A stretch of 64,000 nucleotides of DNA from CAZDBA01 sp965224765 (GCA_965224765.1 CBDDAC010000026.1:132908-196907), one strand, 5' to 3'; numbered from the stretch's first letter, positions 8,842 to 19,910 are shown. Notes: a model not told the origin generated them from the sequence alone. Numbers and translations: made by a program.

Positions 8842-10044
8842 ATGGAATTCCAGCAACTCATTGCAGCGGCGCAGGACATCGACGAATGGATCATCAATTT
8901 GCGGCGCACCATCCACCGCAAGCCAGAATTGATGTACGAGGAGCTCGAAACCAGTCGACTGGTTCAATCGACGCTGACCGAACTCGGAATTCCTTTTGAA
9001 GCCAACATCGCAGAAACAGGCGTGCTCGCGACAGTGGGCAACGGCAACGGTCCCTGCGTCGCCTTGAGAGCGGACATGGATGCCCTACCCATTCACGAGC
9101 AAGCAGACGTAGACTTTCGCAGCGAAGTCGATGGCAAGATGCACGCGTGTGGGCACGATTGTCATACAGCCATGCTGCTCGGTGCCGCAAAATTATTAAA
9201 ACCACACGAAGACAAGATCAACGGTACGGTTAAACTCGTATTCCAACCAGCCGAAGAAGGTGGCGCCGGCGGAAAACGCATGCGCGAGCATGGCATTCTC
9301 AAAAATCCGGATGTACAACGAATCTTCGGTCTGCACGTTTGGCCGATGGTACCCACCGGAACGATCACGTCCCGCAAAGGAACCTTCCTCGCCGCAACTG
9401 CGGGCCTCGACATCAAAGTCACTGGACGTGGCGGCCACGCCGCCATGCCGCACATGGCCATCGATCCGATCACGACATCAGCAAAAATTATCAACGAGCT
9501 ACAAACAATTGTTTCGCGAGAAACAGACCCACTTGAGCCCCTGGTCATTAGCGTGACCGCAATTCATGCCGGCGACGCGTTCAACGTAATTCCACCTGAT
9601 GCACAAATGAAAGGGACGATTCGCGCGCTCACCATGGAGCAGATGGCATGGGCGAAACAGCGTGTAACAGACATCGCCGAGGGAATCGCTGCGGCAAATC
9701 AGTGCCAAGCCAACGTTTCGTTTCCGGGAGCAGGCTATCCGCCCACAGTGAACGACGCTGATTGCTGGAGAGTCGCTGGCGAGATCTGGGAACAGCAACA
9801 CGGAGCCGGTACGGCGATTGAATCGGCACCAGTTATGGGGGGCGAAGATTTCTCTTTTTACGTCGAACACGTACCAGGCTGCTTCGTCGGTCTCGGCATT
9901 CAGAACGAGGCTAAAGGGTGCACCTATTCCGTACACCACCCGATGTTCAAAGTAGATGAGGATGCGTTGCCAGTCGGATCGGCAATGCATGCGGCATTCG
10001 CATTCACTTCCCTCAAACAGTTAAAACAGGCCACTGACCAATGA
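8842..10044 (+). CDS. M20 family amidohydrolase (N-acyl-amino acid / IAA-amino acid hydrolase type)
   Basis: A 400-aa zinc-dependent amidohydrolase of the M20D type. It cleaves the amide bond of N-acylated amino acids; the exact acyl group is unknown. Visible family motifs are ALRADMDALPI (about 73-83), the metal ligands in HACGHDCHTAML (about 101-112), QPAEEGGAGG with the catalytic glutamate (about 138-147), and the dimerisation-domain motif GGHAAMPH. The length is normal for the family and no signal peptide is seen, so it is probably cytoplasmic. The start is ATG 8842. The gene stands alone on the plus strand, between minus-strand operons. Confidence 0.9.
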   Translation: MEFQQLIAAAQDIDEWIINLRRTIHRKPELMYEELETSRLVQSTLTELGIPFEANIAETGVLATVGNGNGPCVALRADMDALPIHEQADVDFRSEVDGKMHACGHDCHTAMLLGAAKLLKPHEDKINGTVKLVFQPAEEGGAGGKRMREHGILKNPDVQRIFGLHVWPMVPTGTITSRKGTFLAATAGLDIKVTGRGGHAAMPHMAIDPITTSAKIINELQTIVSRETDPLEPLVISVTAIHAGDAFNVIPPDAQMKGTIRALTMEQMAWAKQRVTDIAEGIAAANQCQANVSFPGAGYPPTVNDADCWRVAGEIWEQQHGAGTAIESAPVMGGEDFSFYVEHVPGCFVGLGIQNEAKGCTYSVHHPMFKVDEDALPVGSAMHAAFAFTSLKQLKQATDQ

Positions 10045-10058
10045 GCCCAAATATCGAC

Positions 10059-11492
10059 TTACACCAAAAGGTCATGCACAACACGACCATGAACATCGGT
10101 CAATCGAAAATCACGGCCCTGGAATCGGTGGGTCAACCGCTTGTGATCGACCCCCAACAAATGCAGAATCGTGGCGTTTAAATCGAATACCTCGACAGGA
10201 TTCTCTGTGATGTTGTACGAAAATTCATCCGTCGCGCCATAGGTCAAACCAGGCTTCACTCCGCCACCTGCCATCCAGATCGAATAACAGCGAGGATGAT
10301 GATCGCGACCGTAATTCTTTTCCGTGAGTGTTCCCTGGCAGTATGCCGTCCGCCCAAACTCACCACCCCAAACCACCAGCGTATCCTCCAGTAATCCGCG
10401 CATCTTCAAGTCTTTGATAAGGGCCGCACTCGCCTGATCGGTATCGTAACACTGCTTCGAAATATGGTCGGGCAACGAGTCGTGTTGATCCCAGCCCATA
10501 TGGAAAAGCTGCACAAAGCGCACTCCACGTTCCGCCATCCGCCGAGCCAACAGTGCGTTCCTGGCAAAGGTACCTGGCTTATGAACTTCAGGACCATACA
10601 TCTTCAAAACACTCTCCGGCTCATCCGAGATGTCGGTCAAGTCAGGAACGGAAGCCTGCATTCGAAACGACAGCTCATACTGGGCAATCCGAGTCAGGAT
10701 CTCCGGGTCTTCCACCTGCTGATGCTTTAGCTTGTTCAAGGATACGATGCCATCAAGCATTTCTCTTCGAAGCTGACTCGTGCAACCTGGGGGATTGTCC
10801 AGATACAAAACGGGCTCCTTGCCACTGCGCATCTTCACCCCCTGGTATCGGGATGGCAAGAATCCACTGCCCCACAAGCGATCATAAAGCGGCTGCGTAG
10901 CGATGCGTCCCGTACCGCGTGAAACCAACACAACGTAGGTGGGCAAGTCCTCGTTGACACTTCCTAAACCATAGGCCACCCAGGCTCCGATACTTGGGCG
11001 ACCCGCAATTTGAAAACCTGTTTGGCAAAATGTGATCGCCGGATCGTGATTAATAGCCTCCGTTTTCATCGAACGCACAACACAAATCTCGTCCGCGATC
11101 TCAGCGGTATACGGCAACAACTCACTCATCCAGGTTCCGGATTCACCGTGCTGTTTGAACTTGAAGATCGATGGAGCCAATGGGAAACTCTTCTGCCCAC
11201 TAGTCATTCCCGTCAATCGTTGCCCCATACGGATGCTTTCCGGTAGCTCCTGCTTCTGCATTTCTTCCAGCTTGGGTTTGTGATCAAACAACTCGAACTG
11301 AGAGGGTGCGCCGGACTGAAAAAGATAAATCACCCTTTTCGCTTTGGGAGCGTGATGAAGCACCTTCAAATCGCTGGCCATCGTGGCAGCCCCCGGCAAG
11401 GCGCCCACCACCGTCATCGCTCCCAGACCAGCGGAAGATCGAGTCAAGAACTGACGTCGATTGAATTGCTGCACTTGCTGTAAAGGATCCAT
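10059..11492 (-). CDS. DUF1501 domain-containing protein (sulfatase-like fold), Tat-exported
   Basis: A 477-aa protein with a twin-arginine signal (NRRQFLTRSS followed by a hydrophobic alanine/glycine-rich core, about 11-40). The body is the DUF1501 family, an alkaline-phosphatase/sulfatase-like fold very abundant in planctomycetes. Typical segments are YLFQSGAPSQFELFD near the N-terminus, HMGWDQHD, and VVWGGEFGRTAY with GRDHHPRC near the C-terminus, which form the putative metal site. It starts 2 bases after the stop of the PSD1 cytochrome gene, the standard planctomycete pairing, so the two are cotranscribed and probably act together outside the cytoplasm. The reaction is unknown. Confidence 0.92.
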   Translation of the reverse strand: MDPLQQVQQFNRRQFLTRSSAGLGAMTVVGALPGAATMASDLKVLHHAPKAKRVIYLFQSGAPSQFELFDHKPKLEEMQKQELPESIRMGQRLTGMTSGQKSFPLAPSIFKFKQHGESGTWMSELLPYTAEIADEICVVRSMKTEAINHDPAITFCQTGFQIAGRPSIGAWVAYGLGSVNEDLPTYVVLVSRGTGRIATQPLYDRLWGSGFLPSRYQGVKMRSGKEPVLYLDNPPGCTSQLRREMLDGIVSLNKLKHQQVEDPEILTRIAQYELSFRMQASVPDLTDISDEPESVLKMYGPEVHKPGTFARNALLARRMAERGVRFVQLFHMGWDQHDSLPDHISKQCYDTDQASAALIKDLKMRGLLEDTLVVWGGEFGRTAYCQGTLTEKNYGRDHHPRCYSIWMAGGGVKPGLTYGATDEFSYNITENPVEVFDLNATILHLLGVDHKRLTHRFQGRDFRLTDVHGRVVHDLLV

Positions 11493-11494
11493 GG

Positions 11495-14400
11495 TTATTC
11501 CTTGGTAATGGTTTCGTCGAGATTGAGAATAACACTGGCAACCACGGTCAACGCCGCCAATCGCTGAGGTGCAATGTTCTTGTCCACAGGCAACTCTCCG
11601 ACAGACAAAAACGATTCTGCGGCTTGCGGATCATCCTCGAAACGTTTTTCATATCGCTTCAAGGAATCTTTCAATGCCTCTAATTCAGGGCGTTCCGGAT
11701 TTCGACACGTCGCAATCCGGAACATCAAACTTAACCGCTCCACGTCTCCTTCTTTGGCTAAAACTCGAATAGCCAATCCCCGCGCAGCTTCCACATAGGT
11801 CGGATCATTGAGTAACGCCAGTGCCTGGAGCGGCGTATTCGTCCGGCTTCTTGCAACCTGACATATCTCACGGCTTCCGGCATCAAAAGTCGCCATCGTA
11901 GGATGAGGAACCGTCCGCTTGCGATAGATATAAAGGCTCCTGCGGTAAAGAGAATCCCCAGTGCCTGAACATATTCACCTTCGCCAGCACCTCCAGCAAG
12001 ATCATTCCAAAGCCGGTAAGGCTGATAAGGCTTAATCGAAGGTCCACCCACTTTCTGCACCAACAACCCGCCAACAGCCAATGCATTGTCACGAATCGCT
12101 TCAGCCCCCAATCGAAAACGCGGGCCACGTGAAAGCAGTCGGTTATCTGGGTCCACGGAAAAATGTCGCGATGCAACTTGGGACGACTGTCGATAGGTCG
12201 CGCTGCTAAGGATCAGCTTTTGCAGCGATTGCACATCCCAACCACTGCTAATGAATTCTGCGGCCAACCAGTCAAGCAGTTCGAGATGCGAAGGCAACGG
12301 GCTCTGCACTCCAAAGTTCTCGCTGGTTTCCAATAATCCAATCCCAAAATACTGTTCCCAGATCCGATTAACTGCAACACGAGCTGTAAGAGGATTCTCT
12401 GGGTCGACTAACCATCGTGCGAGATCTCGACGATTGTTTATGGGATAGTTGGGCTGGGACAGAAAGGCCGGGATCGCTGGCTCAACCGGTTCGTCCTTTC
12501 TTGGTTTGTCATACTGACCTCGGTCAAGCACAAAAGTCTTGCGACGGTTCTTTCGTTCTTCCATGACCATCGTCGTAGGATTGTTGTTCTTCAGTTGAGC
12601 TTTCTCATCAACAAGCTTCCTCAACGCCTTTTCCGCCACCGAATAGGCTGGCGAAAATGACGCACGATAAATGTCCTGAACGAAGGTATCTTCGGACGGC
12701 TTCTCCACCTTTGAGGATGCCACGTTGCCAATCGCATCGATGATCCCGCTACGAAAACTACGAGCCACTTCATCAGGATCAAGTATTCGATCAAAAAGCC
12801 GAAACTCCGAAATCAGACCCGCGTAGCGCGGCGTCTCAGCTCGCAACCCAAACCAAAACGGATGCTCGGTCTCAGTCGTTCCGATGAGCGAATCCACATT
12901 AACATCAACCTCCACGGGCTTACCATTGATGTAGATTTGCATTCCAGCGGCCTTCCTGGATCCATCCCAGCTAACGGCAAGATGATACCAGCGGGAAAAC
13001 TTGAGCGGCGACTTGGTTGTGACCTTAATTGCATCGTTAGGCCAATGGTGAATCAGGTGAATTTCGATCCTTCCGTCGCTAATGACCAGTGAATCAAACC
13101 CTTTGTAACCGTCACTGCCATCCATTCGACTGACTACGGCTCCATTTTTTTCTGGCTTGATCCAAGCCGTGTAAGAAAATGGCTTTCCGCCCCGAAACTG
13201 AAACTTCGAGGCCAATTCAACCTGTTTCTTTTGGTCACGGTCAAACTCGATTGCCTCCCCCAGGTCGAACGCAACGACACGAGATTGCTCCCGCAATTCC
13301 GAAAGAAGCTCGTCATCAGCCCAGGGTGCAAATACGTGGCCCGTGACACGATGCAGGTGCTGCGTGGCAAATTCCGCCTCCCATTCGGCTTGGCCCCCAT
13401 CAATCGCTTTTTCGATTTCCTCCAGCTCACTCTTCGCCCTCTGGATCAATCCATCCAAATCAGCAAACCGCTGCTGGCGTCGAGGTGTTAACACTTCGAC
13501 GAGCGGAGGAACGTTCCCTCGCCTTTCATTGTGGAATCCCTTTTCGTTTGCATTATTGAAGAAAGCAAAGAACTGATAGAGCTCTCGCTGCGAAATCGGA
13601 TCGTATTTGTGATCATGGCAGCGAGCACATCCCATCGTCAGCCCCAAAAACACAGTCGATGTTGTCTCAACTCGATCGACAACGTTTTCGACGAACCACT
13701 CCTCTTCAATACTGCCCCCCTCAGTAACCGTGCGATGATTGCGATTGAACCCGGTCGCCACCACTCGATCGATACTCGGATCTTCCAGCATATCGCCCGC
13801 GATTTGATCGACGACAAACTTGTCAAACGGTATCTTTTGGTTGTAGGCATCGATCACCCAATCACGCCAGAGCCACATCGATCGTTTGAAATCGTTTTGA
13901 TAACCGTTGGTATCTGCAAAGCGAGCGTTATCTAGCCACTGAGTTGCCATATGTTCACCATACTGCGGATTGTCAAAAAGACGATCCAACCAACGATCAT
14001 AGGCATCCGCTGAATTGTCCTGAAGCAACTGATCCACCTCATCCAAGTTCGGAGGTAGACCAAGCACGTCAAAAGCGGTTCGCCGCGCAAGTGCGTGAGT
14101 AGGCGCTTGCGCGGCGGGTTTGAGCCCCGCCTGTTCAAGCTTCGCAAGTACGAAATGGTCGATTGGATTTCGAACCCAGGCCTTGTTGGAGACAGATGGG
14201 ACTTCCGGTCGCTCGATCGGCTCAAATGCCCAATGGTTCTTCCACTGAGCTCCTTCAGAGATCCATCTTTTGAGCGTCTCTTTTTCTGCAGCACTCAGCT
14301 GTTTTTCTTCGGAGGTCGGAGGCATCACATCGAAATCACTCGATTCGAGAAAAACTCGGTAAACCAACTCACTCGCCTCAGCATCGCCAGGCACTACCGG

Positions 14401-14631
14401 TTTCTCTCCCGAACGTGCTTCACCCAGCGCACTCTCTTGGACGTCTAAACGAAATCCGCCTTTGCGAGTTTGCTTGTCCGGCCCGTGGCAAACAAAGCAT
14501 TTGTCCGACAAAATCGGCAGCACATCGCGACGAAAGTCAATCGTTTCCTGAGCAGATGCAATCGACTGACACACCAACACAATCAGTACTGCGACCACCC
14601 ATCGTTCGATTCGCGAATTGGGAGCTTTCAT
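11495..14631 (-). pseudogene. PSD1 / DUF1549-DUF1553 planctomycete cytochrome protein, broken by a one-base frameshift
   Basis: A secreted, about 1045-residue protein if the frame is restored. In order: a signal peptide (about 9-27), a planctomycete-type cytochrome c domain with CFVCH (about 42-46), DUF1549 (about 130-340, including GCARCHDHKYDPIS), a LamG/concanavalin-like insert (about 450-640), and DUF1553 (about 720 to the end). Near residue 890 the frame switches. The first frame ends in 70 nonsense residues, while the next frame continues GDSLYRRSLYIYRKRT and then the normal DUF1553 end (TNTPLQALALLNDP) to 11495. The break lies at the CCCC run 11956-11959 (GGGG on the coding strand), where one extra base restores the frame. 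It could be a real mutation or a sequencing error. Confidence 0.88.
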
Positions 14632-15423
14632 TGTTGATGTCTACTTTCGCAGGTTGAAATCCAGTGCAAGATTGCACCACCTATCGTGTTTCTCGCCTTT
14701 TTTCTGCCAGTGAAACAACACAAAGTCCGCAACGTTAATACGAAACTCGCTCTGAGAAGCACCTTCGTCTCTCTTCAACAGTTCTCGAGCCATTGAAGAT
14801 GGAAAGCTATAGTTTAACTATCGAGCTGCTATCCATCTGGGATTTTATCACATTTGAATTGAATGGTTAAATTCTGGCCTCAACGAAAAACCAACTGACA
14901 ATCGTTCATATCAGCTTTGCTGCGGATCAGTGGAAACACTCTTGCATGATTTGGTTCTTTTCACAAAAACCGAACAGCAACTGCAATGTCGCTCCGTTTT
15001 CAGTCAAGCAAAACAGTGCAACCTTTGACCGCGTCAATTGTGCTTTTTTCCGCGTTTCCGATAAGGACGTATACTTCTCGCTTGATCACCGCCTTCTTAA
15101 GAAAACTTGGCCACCACTCGATGAAACCAGCTCGCGCGGGATGGATTCTTGGGTGCCATGCCCTCGCAACGCGTGGGCTACGCCTTAACGAGAATCCATT
15201 GAGTTGATTTCGAAGCTTAGACTACCAACCAGCCAAGCTCAAAGAACATGGCCACGCAAGCGAGGACGAACCTGGCACGTCTTCGCTGACGCGTCGGGTT
15301 TCCATAGAGTATGCATCCGAGATTTGCTGAAAAGCAATTCCGCCAGCCCGGTCTCATTCGAGGAGGATCAGGCTGACGGAAATGCAGAAAATTACAATAC
15401 TGAGGCGTTGCTAACTTGTTGGC
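14632..15423. other. Long non-coding stretch with a dispersed-repeat copy
   Basis: A 792-base gap between two minus-strand genes. It should hold the promoter of the PSD1-DUF1501 pair. At about 15245-15302 there is a diverged copy of the GCTGACGCGTCGGGTTTCC hairpin repeat that is nearly perfect at 37462-37522. A related fragment (GTGCCATGCCC, ACGCGTGGGCTACGCC) lies at about 15150-15185. Short open frames here show no recognisable protein features. Confidence 0.55.
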
Positions 15424-16314
15424 CTACTTGTCGTGATCATGACCAGAATCGTCGCCCAGATGTTGGCGAGTATTCTCGGCGATTTGAGCATCAAGCTTGG
15501 CAACGTAGGCCTCTGGCTCCGCTTGAATCTTTTCGATACAAGGAGGGCAACAAACAAAAATCCTGCGGCCGTTCACAACCGCCGACGTCATCGTTGCATC
15601 GACGGGCTTGTCCATGACGGGGCAAATTTCCTGCGCTGCAGCCAGATTAGTTTGAATGGTACTCCAATGTTCAGCTTTAATTTGCTTGCCTACACATCCC
15701 TTGCAACAAAGGAACGCGACTTCTTCTTCACCGACTTTGACTTTAACCGGCTTTCCCATCGAACCCAGTTCTTGACCGGAAACGGGACAAATTCCCTGGG
15801 CCATTGCGTGAAGCTGATCGCTCAGGGCTTGTCGTTCCTTTGCAACATAGGCTACGTAACTCGCATTCACCTTTGCAAGCGAGCCTTCCACGTCCGCCTG
15901 GATCTTGGCAATGCAGGGAGGGCAGCAAACGAAAACTTGCTGTCCATTAACGACGGTTGACTCCATCGTCGCGTCAACCGGTTTGTCCATGATCGGACAA
16001 GTGCCTTGTGCAGCCGCAATATTGCCCTGGATGGTTTTCCAATGCTCAGCACTCAATTCTTTGCCTTGGCAACCTTTACAACATAGGTAAGCAATTTGCT
16101 CACCGACTCTGACCTTCAATGGATCTCCCATCGAGCCAAGTGCTTCGCCAGTCACTGGACAGATTTCCTGTACAGCGATTTGCAACCGTTCCGTTTCAGT
16201 CAATGCACTATTGGGCTCCGTTTGCTGAGTCTGGTCCTGGTGGCTTGGTTGATTTTGAGCAAGCATTACGTTGGCAAACAACGCTATCAAAAAAAGGGTT
16301 AATAAAGTCTTCAT
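15424..16314 (-). CDS. Secreted protein with tandem Cys-rich metal-binding-like repeats
   Basis: A 296-aa protein with a signal peptide (1-19, cleavage near MLAQ). It carries two tandem copies of a two-part unit. The first half of each unit has CPVTGEALGSMG with LCCKGC (about 52-82), or CPVSGQELGSMG with CCKGC (about 176-207). The second half has CPIMDKPVDA with CCPPC (about 106-134), or CPVMDKPVDA with CCPPC (about 231-259). A His/Asp tail (GHDHDK) ends the protein. The paired CxxC-like motifs resemble YHS/TRASH-type metal-binding modules, and the same module occurs twice at the end of the upstream adaptor gene. ATG 16314 was chosen: AAAGGAAA precedes it and a signal peptide follows. A periplasmic copper-binding role is inferred from context. 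Confidence 0.75.
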   Translation of the reverse strand: MKTLLTLFLIALFANVMLAQNQPSHQDQTQQTEPNSALTETERLQIAVQEICPVTGEALGSMGDPLKVRVGEQIAYLCCKGCQGKELSAEHWKTIQGNIAAAQGTCPIMDKPVDATMESTVVNGQQVFVCCPPCIAKIQADVEGSLAKVNASYVAYVAKERQALSDQLHAMAQGICPVSGQELGSMGKPVKVKVGEEEVAFLCCKGCVGKQIKAEHWSTIQTNLAAAQEICPVMDKPVDATMTSAVVNGRRIFVCCPPCIEKIQAEPEAYVAKLDAQIAENTRQHLGDDSGHDHDK

Positions 16315-16391
16315 TGGGTTTCCTTTTAGAAATGAAATATTGGTTTTCGTAATTGAATTCAGTGTCCTCGTCAGCAAAACGGCTTTCCACA

Positions 16392-19300
16392 TCACGCGGC
16401 CTCAATGACATCGTCGAGAGGTAACGTTGAGAAACGACTGTCGTCAATTCCAGCGTGCATTTTGAATTCAAGGAATCCGCAATAAACAACTGGAACAACA
16501 AACAACGTGATCAGTTCAACGAGCATGCCGCCGAACACAGGGATCGCCATCGCGCGAGCGACATCTGCTCCGCGACCACTCGCGAAGAGAACCGGCAACA
16601 ACGCGATGATTGTGGTAAACGTCGTCATCAAACAGGGGCGAATTCTTCTCAGTCCCGCTTCAACTACGGCATTGCGAATATCTTCGATCGTGGCAAGTCG
16701 CCGATCTTTCAAGACTTGGTCAAGGTACGTGGCAATCACGACACCATCGTCAATCGCGATTCCGAAAAGCGCGATAAAGCCTACCCATACCGCCGTATTG
16801 AGCTGCACATCGGCCATTGCGAGGGCAATCATTCCTCCGCCAAAAGCGACCGGAATTCCAGCAAACACGATCAGGGTGAGCGGCAAACGCCGAAATTGAA
16901 GATAGATAATGAAAATATTCAGCAGCAAAACCAACGGAACAATAATCATCAACCGCTGGTTAGCCTCAATTTGATTTTGAAACGAACCGACCGCTTCGAG
17001 TGCGAAGTTGCCTTTGGGAAATTTGAGATCGCCCATCGCTCGGGAGTTGTTTAGCGACTCCATCACACGTTTAACCGTTTCCAGTGGCCCCATATTCTGA
17101 CGCGGTGCAAAAGCCACATGAGCGACCAGTCGAGCGTCTTCGCTGTTGACCATTCCCGGGCCCCAACTTGTCCTGATCGAAGCGAGCCGGCCAAGTGGCA
17201 CCACTTCGCCGGTGTTCGTGACGACAGGAACTTTTCCCAGTTCCTTGATGTCATCGCGATAACTGCGTTGGTAACGAACCTGAATCGCGTATCGCTCGCG
17301 TCCCTCTACCGTGGTCGTCGCGATCTTGCCGCCCAGAGCCGATTCAATGATTTCGTTGACTCCTTTGACGGTCATGCCATACCGAGCGGATTCGGTACGA
17401 TCCACTTCAAATTCGACATAGGGTTTGCCAAGAACAATGTCAGGACTAACCGTATCGGCGTTGACCATCGGGTGCTGTTTAATTTTTGCAGCAACGGATT
17501 CTGCTGCCTCGGCGAGCCCTTCCAGAGAGTCTCCATAGATCCGGATTGCCATTGAGGCCTTGATGCCGCTTTGCAGCATCACAACGCGGCCTTCGATGGG
17601 TTGAAGCTTGTCCGCGACCGTAATTCCTGGAAGCGTCGCTAATTTGTTGATTTCGTCCCAGATTTTCTTTTCCGTCATTCCGTCACGCCACGCTTCACGC
17701 GGTTTCAGCATCACATAGGTTTCGATCATGGCGGCGGGAGCCGGGTCGAGTGCCGATTCCACACGACCGATTTTCCCAAGGACCTCTGCGACCTCGGGAA
17801 TACGGCAGATCATGGCATCTTGCGTTTGCAAAGTTTCCAAAGCCTGAGACAGGCTGGCCGCAGGATACAGCGAAGGCATGTAAAACCAGCTGCCTTCGTC
17901 TAGCGCGATCCAATCGTCGGACGACAATCCCGTGAACGTGTGCTTGAAATCGACGTACTCCTGTGAGCCATTAAAATCTGCACCAAAATACTTTTTCGCC
18001 AACTGGTCCACGGGGCTGAGAATTCGAGGAAGTCCAAACCATGCACCCAAACCAAAGAAAACAATCAGTAACGGAACTGCAAGAAACGTTCGCTTGTACC
18101 TTAGGAACAAGCGCAACGTCGGTTCGTATAGAAAGTTTACAGTTCGGGCGACCAAATTTTGTTCGACGGGGCGCAGTCGTTCGCGCAGTATTGCGTAGCC
18201 GAACCCTGCAGCAAGAACACTGATTGCAATAATCAAAGCCAACGAACTCAGAGGAATGTTAATCATCCGACTGAGCCATCCTGCAAGCCCCTCGATCTGT
18301 TCATTCCAAACAAAGGTTCCGAGTGCCGCTACCATTCCACCAAAAACAACGGAGGCAAACGTCGCTCTCCAGCCCTGAACCTTCGGGTTCTTGAGTAGCA
18401 ATCTCGCCAAAGGTGGAACCAACAACACGGCCACGATGAGGCTGGCGATCAAGGAAAATGTTTTTGTCCACGCCAAGGGAGCAAAGAGCCGATAGTCACG
18501 TCCAGTCAGGAAAAATACGGGGAGAAAACTAATGACTGTCGTGCTTACCGCCGTCACAACAGCCGGCGCGACTTCACTCGTCATGCGAACAATCGTCTTC
18601 AAGCGGCCCTCTTCACCCTCGGGACGCCCCGCTTCTTCCCAATCAGCAATCCCGCGGAAAATGTTTTCTGAAATGATGATTCCCATATCGACCATCGTTC
18701 CAATCGCGATGGCGATTCCCGCCAGCGACATGATATTGGCATCCACACCAAACGTGTTCATTGCAATGAAGGCGATCAAAACGGCGACCGGAAGGGTGGT
18801 CGCCACGACCAAACTCGCTCGAATGTGAAGCAAGAACAAGAAGATAACGGCGATCGTAATTGCGATTTCTTGAAAGAGTGCCTCAGTTAGCGTTGAAACC
18901 GTTTCGTCAACGAGTTCTGTTCGATCGTAGATGCCTTTGATTTTGATTCCATCAAGTTCCATTTCGAGTGAAGCAACTCTTGCTTTGACCCGTTCGATCA
19001 CCTGACGAGGATTCTCACCGTAGCGCATGACAACGACTCCACCCACCGCTTCACTTCCGTTCCAGTCCAATGCCCCACGACGAAACGCCGGGCCGATCTG
19101 AACCGCTGCGACATCCCGAATCGTAACGGGCAAGCTGTTTTTTGTGGCAACGACCGTCTGTTCAATTTGTTCGATGGTCTCGGCTTGAGTTTTCCCGGCG
19201 CCGATAAAACCGATTCCGCGAACAAGGTATTCCATACCGCTCGATTCGATGGTTTTGGCTCCGACATCAATGTTGGAATCGCGAACGGCACTCAAGACTT

Positions 19301-19910
19301 TACTGAGTGTCAGTTCGTGAATGCGAAGCTTGTCCGGATCAATCTCGATCTGATATTGCTTGACATAACCCCCGATCGACGCGACCTCGGCCACACCATC
19401 GACGCTTTGAAGTGCGTACTTAACCACGTAGTCCTGTTTACTGCGCACCTCTGCCAGATTCATCCCCGGAGGTGGATCAAGAACATAGTAGTAAATCTGC
19501 CCGAGTGCCGTTGCGTCGGGGGCGAGTACTGGACTGGTCCCCGGGGGAAGCTGGCCTCCTACCGTCGAAAGCTGCTCCGAAACTCGCGATCTCGCCCAAT
19601 AGAAATCAATATCATCGGCAAACGTAACTTGCACAAAACTGAAACCAAACATGCTTTTGCCGCGAACACTTTCCGCGCCAGCCACCGACTGAAGAGCCAC
19701 AGAAAGGGGATAGGTAATCTGGTCTTCGATGTCCTTTGGACTGCGACCCGGCCATTCAGTCAAAACGATGACCTGGTTTTCGCTAATATTGGGAATCGCA
19801 TCAATCGGCACTTCGCGGTAGGAATACCAGCCAAAAACGATTGCGACCAATGTCACGAGGAAAACAACCAAGCGCTCCCGGACACAAAATTCAACGATAG
19901 AACTAATCAC
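16392..19910 (-). CDS. CusA/CzcA-type heavy-metal efflux RND transporter
   Basis: A 1172-aa inner-membrane proton-driven pump. Family features include VPIDAIPNISENQVIV near the N-terminus, the first transmembrane bundle (about 340-480) with GTMVDMGIIISEN, and a second bundle with GIAIDDGVVIATYLDQVLKDR (about 1065-1085). The family is usually about 1040 aa. The excess lies between about 510 and 700, where two extra hydrophobic segments and a long periplasmic-looking stretch occur. Its GTG start overlaps the stop of the adaptor gene (GTGA), so the two are coupled. With the upstream adaptor and TolC-like protein it completes a tripartite efflux system. Copper or silver is the likely substrate, given the CusB-type adaptor and the Cys-rich neighbours. 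Confidence 0.92.
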   Translation of the reverse strand: MISSIVEFCVRERLVVFLVTLVAIVFGWYSYREVPIDAIPNISENQVIVLTEWPGRSPKDIEDQITYPLSVALQSVAGAESVRGKSMFGFSFVQVTFADDIDFYWARSRVSEQLSTVGGQLPPGTSPVLAPDATALGQIYYYVLDPPPGMNLAEVRSKQDYVVKYALQSVDGVAEVASIGGYVKQYQIEIDPDKLRIHELTLSKVLSAVRDSNIDVGAKTIESSGMEYLVRGIGFIGAGKTQAETIEQIEQTVVATKNSLPVTIRDVAAVQIGPAFRRGALDWNGSEAVGGVVVMRYGENPRQVIERVKARVASLEMELDGIKIKGIYDRTELVDETVSTLTEALFQEIAITIAVIFLFLLHIRASLVVATTLPVAVLIAFIAMNTFGVDANIMSLAGIAIAIGTMVDMGIIISENIFRGIADWEEAGRPEGEEGRLKTIVRMTSEVAPAVVTAVSTTVISFLPVFFLTGRDYRLFAPLAWTKTFSLIASLIVAVLLVPPLARLLLKNPKVQGWRATFASVVFGGMVAALGTFVWNEQIEGLAGWLSRMINIPLSSLALIIAISVLAAGFGYAILRERLRPVEQNLVARTVNFLYEPTLRLFLRYKRTFLAVPLLIVFFGLGAWFGLPRILSPVDQLAKKYFGADFNGSQEYVDFKHTFTGLSSDDWIALDEGSWFYMPSLYPAASLSQALETLQTQDAMICRIPEVAEVLGKIGRVESALDPAPAAMIETYVMLKPREAWRDGMTEKKIWDEINKLATLPGITVADKLQPIEGRVVMLQSGIKASMAIRIYGDSLEGLAEAAESVAAKIKQHPMVNADTVSPDIVLGKPYVEFEVDRTESARYGMTVKGVNEIIESALGGKIATTTVEGRERYAIQVRYQRSYRDDIKELGKVPVVTNTGEVVPLGRLASIRTSWGPGMVNSEDARLVAHVAFAPRQNMGPLETVKRVMESLNNSRAMGDLKFPKGNFALEAVGSFQNQIEANQRLMIIVPLVLLLNIFIIYLQFRRLPLTLIVFAGIPVAFGGGMIALAMADVQLNTAVWVGFIALFGIAIDDGVVIATYLDQVLKDRRLATIEDIRNAVVEAGLRRIRPCLMTTFTTIIALLPVLFASGRGADVARAMAIPVFGGMLVELITLFVVPVVYCGFLEFKMHAGIDDSRFSTLPLDDVIEAA

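Noticed and set aside
11495..14631. Programmed ribosomal frameshift in the PSD1 gene
   Set aside because: No slippery heptamer or downstream pseudoknot was evident; a single lost base is simpler.
15204..15617. A 137-codon plus-strand frame before the secreted Cys-repeat gene
   Set aside because: It overlaps the minus-strand Cys-repeat gene and a dispersed repeat, and has no supported product.
16455..17054. A 199-codon plus-strand frame inside the CusA-like gene
   Set aside because: Antisense to a well-supported pump gene; its residues are a charged mix without domain features.
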